Origin: Symsagittifera roscoffensis
Taxonomy: Eukaryota > Xenacoelomorpha > Acoela > Convolutidae
Direction of reading: 5' to 3'
Assembly: GCF_963678635.1 (NCBI RefSeq)
Contig: NC_087066.1
Span: 7,779,954 to 7,843,953, forward strand
DNA: 64,000 bases
Every line of letters begins with the position of its first letter. The first letter of the stretch is position 1. Both the position numbers and the translations under genes were made by a program. Under the pieces are notes generated by a model. It worked only from the letters and a program-made list of their open reading frames with translations, made no database searches and was not told the origin of the DNA. Positions 12,901-24,900 of the stretch are shown piece after piece.

Positions 12901-15900
12901 TTGAACTTAAATTTATGAAATATGAATTAGTATGCCAGTATCACTTAAATTCTGTATTTATGTTCATCATTGGAGCAGAATTAGTTGAAAAAAGATTAAT
13001 GTTTTCAATAGCACAAAGATTTAGCCTGAATTTGTACTGCTTTGTGCTCTGTAATGCATTGTTTTGTGTGTGTAGGCGTTGTCCATGGGCCATGCCAGGG
13101 ACATGATTGACATCTACAGTGCCAGTTGGGGTCCCACAGACGACGGGAGAACGGTGGATGGGCCGAGGGAACTCACCATCGAGGCCATGGCCAAGGGGGT
13201 GAACGAGGTAACCCACTCTTGATTGACCCCTTATCAAAAATCCATAATCATACGCCGCTTTTGTGGATACTTGGCTTGATTAGGGCTTAGAACTGCGCCT
13301 GATCAAGTACGGCACCCTAGATTGCTCATGGATTATTTTGTTTCGATGTTATCCAAGGTACTGTGATGAGAGTATGGAAACTCTGAAAAGTTCAGTACTG
13401 GAATCACGCTTTAAGATATGATATTAGTAGGTTTTTAGTCAAAGCCCCCCCCCCCCCCCAACTCTTGAAAGTGCTGAAGTTGAAACCAGAACTAGACACG
13501 GCATCTTGGCACTATTCGTTCATAATGAAAGACAGCACACTTACACTAAGATTTTACACTAGATTTATTCATATAGTTCAGTCAATTTTGAAGCTTAAAT
13601 ATCCTACTAGTGGTTGGGTTGGCTTAGAAAGATTTTTGGCTGGTTTCTATACATAACGCCTGCAGCTTAAAAAAGACCAAACCACAAACCAGTGTCTGGT
13701 TTTGCTTAAAAGCGAGGCTAAATACATTTGGCCAACATATAATAATGTCTTACACCCTTTGGAGTGTGAATAAACATCAGCTTTGACAAGAACATCTGGC
13801 TGTTTTGCAAATACAAAACTGATTTTAACTATTCGGACAAAACGAAAAAAAACCTAAAAACTAAAATGCGTTATTCTCAAGCCAAAGCTATCAAATCAAT
13901 TGCTGACAAAAATAATGGTTTTTCTTATAGTTTGTTTTTCTTATAGTTAAGAAAAACTTGTTTTTCTTATAGTTAAAAATGACATTTTTTGGCTATTAAT
14001 TAGAAAAAAACTTTCCTTTACAAACTTGAGAAGACAATTTTTTTCTTTACGCTTTCAGCAATTTAAATTTCCGTCCGAATCGATATTTGCTTGACTCATT
14101 GCTTGTAATTTTACCAGCTTGATTTGTTAAAATTTTTCTTTTCTTTTTTTTTCGTTTTTTTAAATCATGTTTTATATAGATGTCGGCCTAATTAAAATCG
14201 ACTTAGTGACCTATTTTTGCGCCCTTACCTCCGAAAAAAAAATATGTATGCGTGTTTGTGCCCTGAGGTGATATTTTATTAAGTTCAGAATTTTTTTGAA
14301 TTTCTTTTCAGCATGAAAGGTTTCTGCTCAGATTTTTGCGGCTTTGTTACCGCTTGATAATTATAAATTCAAATCTTATCCAACATCCGGTGTATCTGGA
14401 GTTTAGGTAAAACAACAAAGGTTGGGAAGACCAAGATTATCAATTCGAATCTGGCTTGGAGTGGTGCAAGTGGTGCAAAGCTCAGTTTCGTCTCTGTAAA
14501 ACTTTTGTAAGGCTTCGTAACAGACTCACTTTGATCATCAACTGAACCAAATTTTTGGTGTCATTTCTTGTTGACTAAAAAAAGCTAAAAAGCTTCGTTT
14601 TTGGGTTTAGTTTGTGGAAGCATTTAAGCATTTCCAGTCTCCGATATATTCTGTTTACTTCACAAGCGAACTTGCGAGCATTGTGTTCTAGTGAGAGTTT
14701 ATTTTTCTTAATTAACTCGCTTAAAAGAAGGCCCATTTTTGGTGGCATTAATGCTGCATATCATTAGCAATTCAAAAATATGCTTTCGATATGATTTATT
14801 AGTGGCTAGTATTTTTCTAAATCGAGCTCACATGGCAGAGGTATGCAGATATTTACTGGGATATATTTTTGCATTGTGATTAGCTCAAAGCTTCGGTTTG
14901 TCTCTATGTTTTAAAAAAAATTAACTGAAAGGAATAAAAAAGCTCTCCAACAAAAAAAAATGTAGAAATAGCTGCTAAAATATTCTTAAATTTCAAAAGT
15001 GGATCTTAATTTTTTATTCATCGGCGAAATAAAATTTTTTTTTATTGGTTTAGTTTCAAAATCAACCTTTTTCAAAGGCTTCCAAAATAGCTTGAATGTA
15101 ACGCACGTTTATTCTGTCGACACGTCTTCTCCCATCCTTTTCACCAAAAAAATCAGTTTATGAACTAATTGATTAATTTTCGCTAAAATTGATGGGAAGA
15201 CGTGTGGACAGCATAAACGTGCGTTTCAGGCCCTGAAACGCACTTTCAAAGTTTAGATTACGACCGAAAGGATTTTTAATGGTTTTTTTTTCAACTTTAA
15301 TTAGCTCCCATTGTGGATAAGCCTGTGAGATTTCCCTCAGTTTGAGTAGGGAAAACGGTATTGTAAAATTCGAATATTGAATTAGATATGTTATGTAAAT
15401 AGATAGAATAGAGTAATAAATAAATGATTAACGAATCCAGAATTGAAGTATTGTTTTAATATTTTGATGACTAGATTTAACGCTTAAGGCTTTCGCAAGT
15501 GACCACCTCAGATTCTCAAGTGACAAACGATTTAGCTGGTGAGATTTGTCCTTGAATCAATTTACTGCACTATAAGTAGATAATTAGGACATAGTTAGAT
15601 ACGACAATAAATAAGTAAATAGAATATAATGAGGTACCGAAGGTCGCCTCATGACACTTCCCCCTCTAGAAAAAATTTATCTCAGTATAAATTTCGGAAT
15701 GAATCAGGCAGAATGGGGAGAAAAAATTAAGCACCATATATGATCAGTGGTAACCAAAATAACAAGCCAATATAGCAAAGTTTTATAAAGTTTTAAAGTT
15801 CAAGAAGTGTTGTCCAGCTCTTCGATTCTAATCTTCTTAAACGGAGTAGTTTGCTCCTTAGTTCTGGGAAACGGCACCTTTCGAACAATTGGGGTGAACG

Positions 15901-18900
15901 GCGTAGTGATGACTTGAACGGTGTTTGTTTGTAGTGATGAAGGCTCTGCAGAGTTCGATTCAGTTACACTTTTAACTGAATGGCGAAGAGGATCTCCATA
16001 AAACCTCGTCGGTTTCTTGTACCCATTAGGTGACCTATTAAACTCACTCGAAGATTGGGAGGTAGGATTGTCGACCTCCAAATGGCCAGTAGCCGCGGTG
16101 TCCTTTGCTGCTGTGTCAGAAGTCTCTGGCTGATCCTGGGGTGTTGCTAACGCCCCTGTAGGAGATATCAAGGCGGGATTAGTTGGAGGGTCGATGATCG
16201 GAGCTCCTGATGTATCGATCACGGGAGCCAATCCTTGAGGTGTTGTAACCCATGCCTCCACCAATTCTAGCTGAGGTCCAGTGATCAATGAGTCCTCGCT
16301 TGATGACTCTGCTGTTAAGTCGATCACCTTGCCCTTTAAAGATTCGTCTGTCTGCCGTGTAGCTGGAGTAGTAGATGGTTGAGACTGGGGCCGAGGAGCA
16401 ATTCGTCGCTGCAAGCGTTCACCCACTGTGCCTGGCGTAGCTGAAATTTTAGGGTGGTTAAAATTATGTCTTAGGCTTAAGTGATTTTTTCGGTAGACTT
16501 TCCCTCTGTCGGTAATGTAAGTATGATCCGTGACACGAGTAATCTTGATTTTTGCTAGTTTGAACAGAGGCTTTCCCGATTTTCGATCAAGAACTTTCCG
16601 AAAGATTTTGACTCTTAGAGGATCTTGTAAAACTAATTTTTCTAATTTACGCGTTTTGGAGAGTCTTTTGGGCCTCGAAGAAGACGACACGTTCATTCTC
16701 TGTGAATGCGAGAGTGCTGGTGCTGACGTATCGCGGGCGTTATCGTAAAAGCGTAGGGTCCCCTTTGTGATCCCTGATTTAGCGAGTTTTCGAGGTCGCT
16801 ATTCCGAGCCGCCAATTCACGGAGAAGATCTTGTCCTAGTTGTGGAGGCACATTCCGTTTCCACTGCTTCCAGGTGTTAGCTGCCTTTGCAAGGTTCTCC
16901 AAGGCTTTATACGGTTGACTATCCGCTATACGCTCGCCCACACCAAAGAGTGGCTTGAATTTAAAGGGGATTTCTGGGCTGTGTGACGATCCTCTGGGTA
17001 CAACTTTAGCCCTATCGCGGCTGTAATCCTGGCTTGACCGTTGCTCCGGGGTTAGGAGGTTCCTTTCTAGTCCTTGCGCTGAAGTAGGAGAATGAACAAC
17101 ATTATCACGTGCTAATGAAAACTCAGTATTGGGCTTCCTCCCAAAGTGTAACTCAAACGGGGATACTTTTAACGTAGAATGCTTAGTTTTCCGAATATCG
17201 TCGATAATTTGTTGTAAAGTTGACTTCAGATTTTTAAAATTAGGATCTAATTTTTCTGTTCCTTATTTCCGTTTAATGGTCTGGATCGATCTCTCCACCA
17301 GCCCACAACTCCGATGGTCCCCCACCGCTGTGAGGATGTGTTTAATGCCTCTCATTTTGCAAAATTTTTTAACGACGTCAGAGTGAAATCCAGAACCGTG
17401 ATCTGTCCTAATGCTTTCTAGTATGCCATGATTACGAATATATGATCGCAAAAATTTGACTATTTTTTTCGCACTGGTTGATTTAGTTAACATCACCGAG
17501 GGGAACTTAGAAAAACGATCTATGGCGACTAAAATGTAGATATCCCCTTCTTATCATCTATTAACGGACTCGCGAAATCAAGTTGCAATTCTTTATTTGG
17601 AGCTGACAACGTTGGTAACGGCTTAGCTGAGTTATAAGTCGCGGAAGTTTTGATGTTCTTACCAAAAAGAGTACACTCCGGGAATTTTTCGCAGACATTG
17701 ACAATTTGGCGGTTAAGAAATGGCCACCAAATATACTCCGAGGCGTCCATCATGACTGCTTGGCCTGGGTGCGAGCGATGAAGTCGAATCAGGCTAGCAC
17801 TTCGTAACTGTTCGGGTATGGCTAGTCTGTTGTCTATCAGGACACAGTTGTTCACCTCCGCCGCTTTCGTCCAGAATTGGGCCATGTACGCCCCCAGTTT
17901 GTTAAAGGATTGCACATCCTTGTTGACGATCGCAGTTCTCATCGGTCCGAGGAACGGGTCTTCCCCTGTCAGCTCTCCCAACAAATCCACGTCGAACAGT
18001 CCCGGCAATCCGACCACCTTCTTTTTGTCCTGTGTGACCAGCGGTTTGTGGTTATTGATGGCTTTAACCCCCATTCGAAGTGTCTCTCCTCGTCTGGCCT
18101 GTCTCGTGAGCCGCTGCCTCCGGCACTTATCAAGGAAGTGAGTGAGGGCCTTTTGCGTCGTTTGTCCTCGAGTAACAACGAAACGTTCTAGAGAATGTCT
18201 CTGCCTGGCAATGTTTCGGGTACGTATTTGATTAATACGGCTCGGGCGATCCATAGGGCGAACTGTAGATAGTCTGGGTCTTAGTTGACTGGAGGTGCGA
18301 AAATTAGGGGAACTTGTAGAAAAATTTTCAACAAAATTGAGGAGATTTGTTTGTTCGATCGTATTATTTGCAAAGTCAATAGTATTAGTAGAAGTATTTG
18401 AGTTCTTGAGAGTAGAGTTAAGAGTAGTATTTTGAGCAAGATTATTTGAAGTATCCATATCGTTACTGATTTCTAAGTTGTAAGGTCGGAGGCAATGAGT
18501 TTGAGCAAAAACTTCCGGTTTAGCGTATCGCATTTGCATACTGTACTGTGATTGGTCGAGAGTACTAGAGCATCAAAAGTCGACCTCTCGCGGCAGTGAT
18601 ATATACTCACGATTTTGCATACGAGCATATGATTGGCTAGTTGACTGAGAGCATGAATGAACGCCCTCTAGTGGCGAGGGATTAAGACAATCAATTAGCA
18701 TATCCTCTTGAGATTGGTTAACAGATACTATTCACGAGTACTATTCACGACGCCCTCTAGAGGCGACGAACTGAACTGTTTGCAACAATGTGATTGGTCA
18801 GATAAATCAAACGTTGATTGGTTTGTCGTATTAGTTAAGAGGTAGCTAATTTCGCCTCTAATTTCACCAAACGATCTGATTGGTGGAAACTGGTTATAAT

Positions 18901-21900
18901 TTGAAATTTGCCCCACCGGCACTACTTGAGGTTTGGATTGAGTACCAATCAAATTTAAAGCATTGTGAAAAGCTTGAATATATTTAATGACAAATAATTT
19001 GTCATGCGATGATGGCAATGGTGCTTCAAAAGTCCGGTATCTAGACATATTGTCTACGATGCCTAGGGAGGAACCGGGTATATGTTCGATTTGATAGTCG
19101 AACGGAATGAGGCGGTCCGCCCAGCGAGAGAGAGTCTTGACTGATAAGACTTTTTTCCATACGTTTCATTGAGGGCGGAAATGATGGCCTTATGATCGGT
19201 TAGAATAACAAAACGTTTACCAAGTAAATATGTACGGAAATGTTCGCACGACCATACAATAGCCAAAAGTTCTAACTCATTGGTACTATACTTGATTTCC
19301 GCGGAGTTTAGAAACCTAGAGGCAAACGCAATCGGGGCCCAAACATTTGGCTCTACTTCTTGTTCCAAGCAAGCCCCCAGCCCGCTATGACTTGCATCAC
19401 ATTTAACACGCGAAGCTTTCGAAGCATCGTAGTGAAACAAATTAGGGATGTTTGCGATGAGGTTTAAGATCTTCTGAAAGGCAATAGTTTGCTGTTCCCC
19501 CCAAAAAAGGGATTTTTTATTCTCCGCTTTTAACGAAGCTCTGAAAACGACCGTATATTTGTGCAAATCTGGGATGAAACGTTGAAGATGATTGAGAGTA
19601 CCCATAAACGATCTTAACTGTTTAAGAGTTTTGGGTGGTAACAGGGATTTGATTGCCTCTATTTTTGAGAATTTCGAAGCGTAACCGTTTTCATCGATTT
19701 CATACCCTAACCAGACTAGCTTGTTAACTGAAAACTCACATTTACTAAGTTTCAACGCCCATCCTTCTTCATCCAATCGATTCATTACTCTTTCGACTAG
19801 TACGTTATGATCTTCAACTCTTCCTTTAGTGACAACCAGTATATCATCGAGGTAACATATGACACCTTCCAATCCTTGTAACGTACAGTCCATCGCTTTC
19901 TGAAATTCCGTAGGCATGTCCGTCAGTCCGTAGAAACCAGTCTTGAATCGATATGTACCAGTTGCCTCTCCGCACAAAATACTAAAGTTACAATGACTAC
20001 TGGTCAGTTCCGATAAAGGTAATTGACTGAAAGCGTATTTAAGGTCCAGAGAAGTAAACCACACCTCCCCAGGTGTGTCTCTAGTTATGATTTGAGCCGC
20101 CGAGTCAATCAATTCATGCATATTAGGCATTTGATATTTGTTTTGCCAGATTTGGGCATTCATAGGTTTAGCATTCAACGCGAGTTTTATAGACCCGTCT
20201 TTCTTTGCAGTTAAGACTATGGGTGCGATGAAGTGATCCGTAGTACACTTTTCTAACTTTTCAATGTGCTTGTCTTTAATTAACTTTTTAATCTCAGCCG
20301 CGACCCGATCTTGTAAATGTATAGCTATCTTGTTATGTGGGAGCAATTTCTGAAATTGTTCTGATGTTTTGGCCCCTTTCTCATTCTCCAAGGCCAGTTG
20401 TAGAGTATCATCAAGATTGGCTTTTGCTCTGATTAATTGCCTCTGAACCTCCACATCACGAATGCGACCAATAAACAAGTCTTTCAATGTTACTCTTTCC
20501 TGATCAATCGGCCAATTACACAACGCAGTTTGAGCGCTAAGTCGGGCGTAAAATGATGAGAATGAGTCATTATCCTGCATGAAAATTGTATTATACAGCT
20601 TAATCCTTTCGACTGTGTAGTCCCGCTCTGCCTTGAAAACATCCTCACAACACTTGTGAAAATCAATGAAAGAACTAGTATTGAGGTCCAAATGAGGGTA
20701 GGAATCCAAGAATCGTTTTTTCCCCTCATTTCCCAATGCGAAGAAAAGTCGCGATTTCAAACGTGCCTCTGCCTCATGGTAACACCAGTTATGTCCAATT
20801 CGAGGTCCTTTCCTTCTCCTTTCTTGATTTTTCTCATCGATTCTTCGATTAGCTGCTGCAATTCGGAGGTTCCTTTGGCCACATCTGCTGCATTTTCTTC
20901 AGCACTCGGTGCTTCGGGCTTTGGGTAGGGTTCATGCACTAACTCTGCTGGGGCAACTAGTAACTCCCCCGGTGAAATGTTGTCTTTGAGACTCACGGCC
21001 AAAAAAAATTGTCCTACCCAAGTCTCCCAAATGAAAGGTGAGTTTACCGATGTTCTCGCCCAAAAAGGTGGTATTCCGAGTAGGTCAGTCCTGTCTTCAT
21101 TCACAGGAACTGCTGGCTGCACCATGAGATTTCCCTCAGTTTGAGTAGGGAAAACGGTATTGTAAAATTCGAATATTGAATTAGATATGTTATATAAAAA
21201 GATAGAATAGAGTAATAAATAAATGATTAACGAATCAAGAATTGAAGTATTGTTTTAATGTTTTGATGACTAGATTTAACACTTAAGGCTTTCGCAAGTG
21301 ACCAACCTCAGATTCTCAAGTGACAAACGATTTAGCTGGTGAGATTTGTCCTTGAATCAATTTACTGCACTATAAGTAGATAATTAGGACATAGTTAGAT
21401 AAGACAAAACATAAGTAAATAGAATATAATGAGGTACCGAAGGTCGCCTCATGACAGCCTGTGAAGTTGGCAAAAAAGAAAAGTGATTGAAAATTTAATT
21501 GTTTCCAACTGTAATTTGCACAAAAAAAACATTTCAACCTCTTCTTAACGACATATTTGATTGACATTTAATTATTGTCACTGTCAGTTCGAACATTTTA
21601 AGCTGATTTTCACTATTGAAGTCGTCCGTTTTTTCTACCATTTAAGCAAAATTCTGAACAGGGGACAAGAAATCGGACGTTTTTCGAATCACTGCCGCAA
21701 TTACTATTTTTCACTTCAATGGTTAATTTTAGAGTACATTTTCTGTTTTTGAAAAAATTCGCTCTAGTAACCACGGAGACGAGGTTAACAAATGATTGTC
21801 TATTTTTCAAAACTTAAGCTATTTTTTTGGGAAAATCAATATTTATTAACCACGAATTTAAAAAAAACATGATTTTTATTCGTATCTGCTGAATAAACGT

Positions 21901-24900
21901 AATGTTTTTTGTTCCAGGGCAGAAAGGGTAAAGGGAGTATATACGTGTGGGCTTCGGGAGACGGGGGCAAAAATGACGACTGCAACTGTGACGGATATGC
22001 ATCCTCCATGTGGACTATCAGCATCAACAGGTAAACTCTTTTTTGCTAATTAAACCTCGTACGCACCCATTAAACAAGCCATGGCATGACGAAACGTGCC
22101 TTTGTTTTGGACCGAACCGCTGTGTCGAGAATCCGTTTTCAGACTGTTTTTATGGCGTATTGCAAACTGCACTCTCAGTATGTTTTTTTTGACATCGAAA
22201 ATTTTGTTGAGGCAAATTTGGAACTTATTCGAATCTCCTGGAAACCAAGACAACGGCAAAAATTGACGAAAACCTGTGTTTTTTTTTGTTGATGGTTATG
22301 TTCGGATCTTGAAAACGATGTTTTTTTGTAATTTGTGGTCTACTCAATTTAGTGTGTCTTCAATGTACGAGGCATTGATTGCTTGTGGCTCAATAACTTT
22401 AAAGTAAAGGATGCTTAAATGTCTGTTCCTAATAGTTTTGGTAGTGATAAACAAAAAGTGCAGTTTTTGAAATCATGACCGACTCAATTTAAGTGTGTTT
22501 TCAATGTATTGCAGTGCTATCAATGATGGTCGGACTGCACTATACGATGAATCCTGTTCCTCCACCTTGGCCAGTACCTTCTCCAATGGGAGGAGTCTCA
22601 ATCCAGAGGCAGGCGTGGCCACCACGGACCTATACGGAAACTGCACTCTAAGGTACCATCATACATCCACATGAACATCGTTGACTATAGAAGTATGCAC
22701 TTTGCACTGCTTCATAGTAATCTCAATCAAAAGTGAGAATAAGAGAAACAACTTCAATTCAATTAGCTTACACTAGCCACTGGCTGTACGCGCTGTATGG
22801 ATTAACGGTAACGTTGACCTTGAAAGTCATATGACGTTAATGTATATAATAATATACGTGTTCTAGGTTCATAGTATGACCTTTACTCCACATTGCCCAG
22901 ACAGTCTGATAAATTAAACTGTTCAAATGATGCGATAATGACATGGGGCAATGAGAGTTTGCTTACTAAATGACGAATTGATTGCAATTTTTACTATGAG
23001 CGTTTCAAACACATTGTTTTTTTTTAATTTTCGAAAATACAACCAAAAAAACATAAATTTATGAAATACTGAAAAAATTTTGTGCAATTAATAATTTTTA
23101 AAACATTTTTGTCTCTTCGTGCTTCAAATTTTAATTTCAAAAGTAATAATTGAGGAGAAAATAGTGATTATCCATGCCTTATTTTGTCTGTACAATAGGA
23201 ACTGAGACGTCTTTGAGATGTTCCAAATCTGTAAGGCGCTTCAGTTCATTTGATGAAATAATGACGCAGTCCTAAATTTAGGTCTGATAGGCTGCTAGAC
23301 AGATACAATGAACAGAACTATATCGTCAAATTGTGACATCAAGTTCGCATTCTGAATCGAAATTATATTTGATCGAATCTTCAGGCACTCCGGAACGTCG
23401 GCAGCTGCTCCCGAGGCCGCTGGAGTGTTTGCTCTGGCTCTTGAGGCCAACCCAGACCTCACCTGGCGAGACATGCAACACCTGGTCGTGATCACTTCTA
23501 AGAGGAACAAACTGTACGATGAGCTGCACAAATGGAAAACCAATGGGAGGGGATTGGAGTTCAATCACCTGTTTGGATTCGGGGTTCTGGACGCGGGTGC
23601 GATGGTGAGAGAGGCAGAGAACTGGGAGACTGTGACGGAGAGGTTTCACTGCACGGCAGCTTTTACATCCGAGTCAGCATAGTGAGTCATGCTTTTGGGG
23701 TTGTTTTACCATTGATCATTTCAAGTCTGTTTTTTTTTGGCGACGATGTCCTCGCTCGACTTCTAGCTTCATGTCAAGTACAAAATGATTGACTCCGGCT
23801 TCAATATTGATAAAACACGGATGTAAAAAGGGTTTTTCAATTGGCTTATTTTACTATGACTGTCGAATATACCTAATCCTCAGTTTTTGTTCTGAGCCTT
23901 TACATTAGCTTTTTTATGCTTAATTTAAGCCGTTAAAGTCTAGTCTTACTCGAGTAAAATAAGTTTTTGGAATTTTTCAAGCTGTTGTGGGAATCAAAAG
24001 CTTCGAAAATTCAAAGAATTTCTGCAAAAAACTTTTAAAAAACTTTTTTTTTTGATTTTTCAATACTTTTTTTAGTTTTTCTAATCTTTATTGTCAATTT
24101 GCTTACTTTACTATGACTTTCTGATGGTCGGAACTTTATCTGATACTTGCTCAGAGTAACCAGCTATTTTTTTTGTAAATGTAGTTTTTTTGAAGTTATT
24201 ATTTTTGTAAAATCAAGCCAATTATAAAAAACAGCATTTAATTTGCGAAAACGCCATGGACTTTTGCAGCTCAGTTTTTGGGAGACTCAGAGTCAATGAG
24301 GCGCCTCTGAACGTTTAATTATTTCGGAAGTGGAAAGAATTCTTGACAATGAATGCGATTTCATTTGCAACCCTTTCTAGCCCCATCCCTCCCCCGGGCG
24401 AGATTCTGACGATCCAGTTGAGCACAGATGCGTGTAAGGAGCAGCCGAATGAGGTGAGGTATGTAGAACACGTGCAGGCCATCATCAGTGCCCGGGCCAC
24501 TAGGAGGGGGGACATGACGATCAACATGACATCCCCCAGTGGCACGGAGAGCATCCTACTCGCAAAGAGACCATTCGACGACGACAGCCAACAGGGTCAG
24601 TACTGACTGCTCTATCTGTATATTCCAGATCTCTATCTGTATCTGTGCATTATGTCAATAAAAGGTGTTGTATATTCCACGTATATTCCTGATATATTCC
24701 AGGCATTTTTCCAGGCATTATGTATCAAGTGAGCTTTTACGGCAGTTCAAAAAAGTTCAAAGTTAAAAAAAAAGTGAAAAAAGTTCAAAGTTAACCTAGT
24801 ATATTCCAGGCAACATGTCAGTGAGAAAAGTAGACCGAAAATAATTATTCAAAGGGTCATTCATAACTGATGGCAAATGACTCTGACTATTCACAATGAC

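Larger units (their letters stand above)
15321..21461 (-). mobile_element. Ty3/gypsy LTR retrotransposon 1 with target duplication
   Basis: Element 15326-21456 (6131 bp) flanked by the 5-bp duplication GCCTG (15321-15325 and 21457-21461). LTRs of about 331 bp differ at about 9 sites (near 3%), so insertion is recent. Coding is on the minus strand in the order gag, RT, RNase H, spacer, integrase, pol tail, the Ty3/gypsy order. The nucleocapsid zinc knuckle and the protease are missing, with gag running in frame into RT. There are also frameshifts or stops in gag (near 20775), RNase H (near 19120), after RNase H (18728), in the integrase core (near 17505), at 17263 and near 16700. It cannot be autonomous now. 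It lies antisense in an intron of PCSK2. Confidence 0.95.
13208..21917 (+). other. PCSK2 intron 5 in the window (8.7 kb, holds an LTR element)
   Basis: Phase-0 GT-AG intron. It contains a run of 15 C at 13445-13459, a small palindromic element at 15100-15227, and a full antisense LTR retrotransposon at 15326-21456. Without the retrotransposon the intron would be about 2.6 kb. Ends gttccag. Confidence 0.8.
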
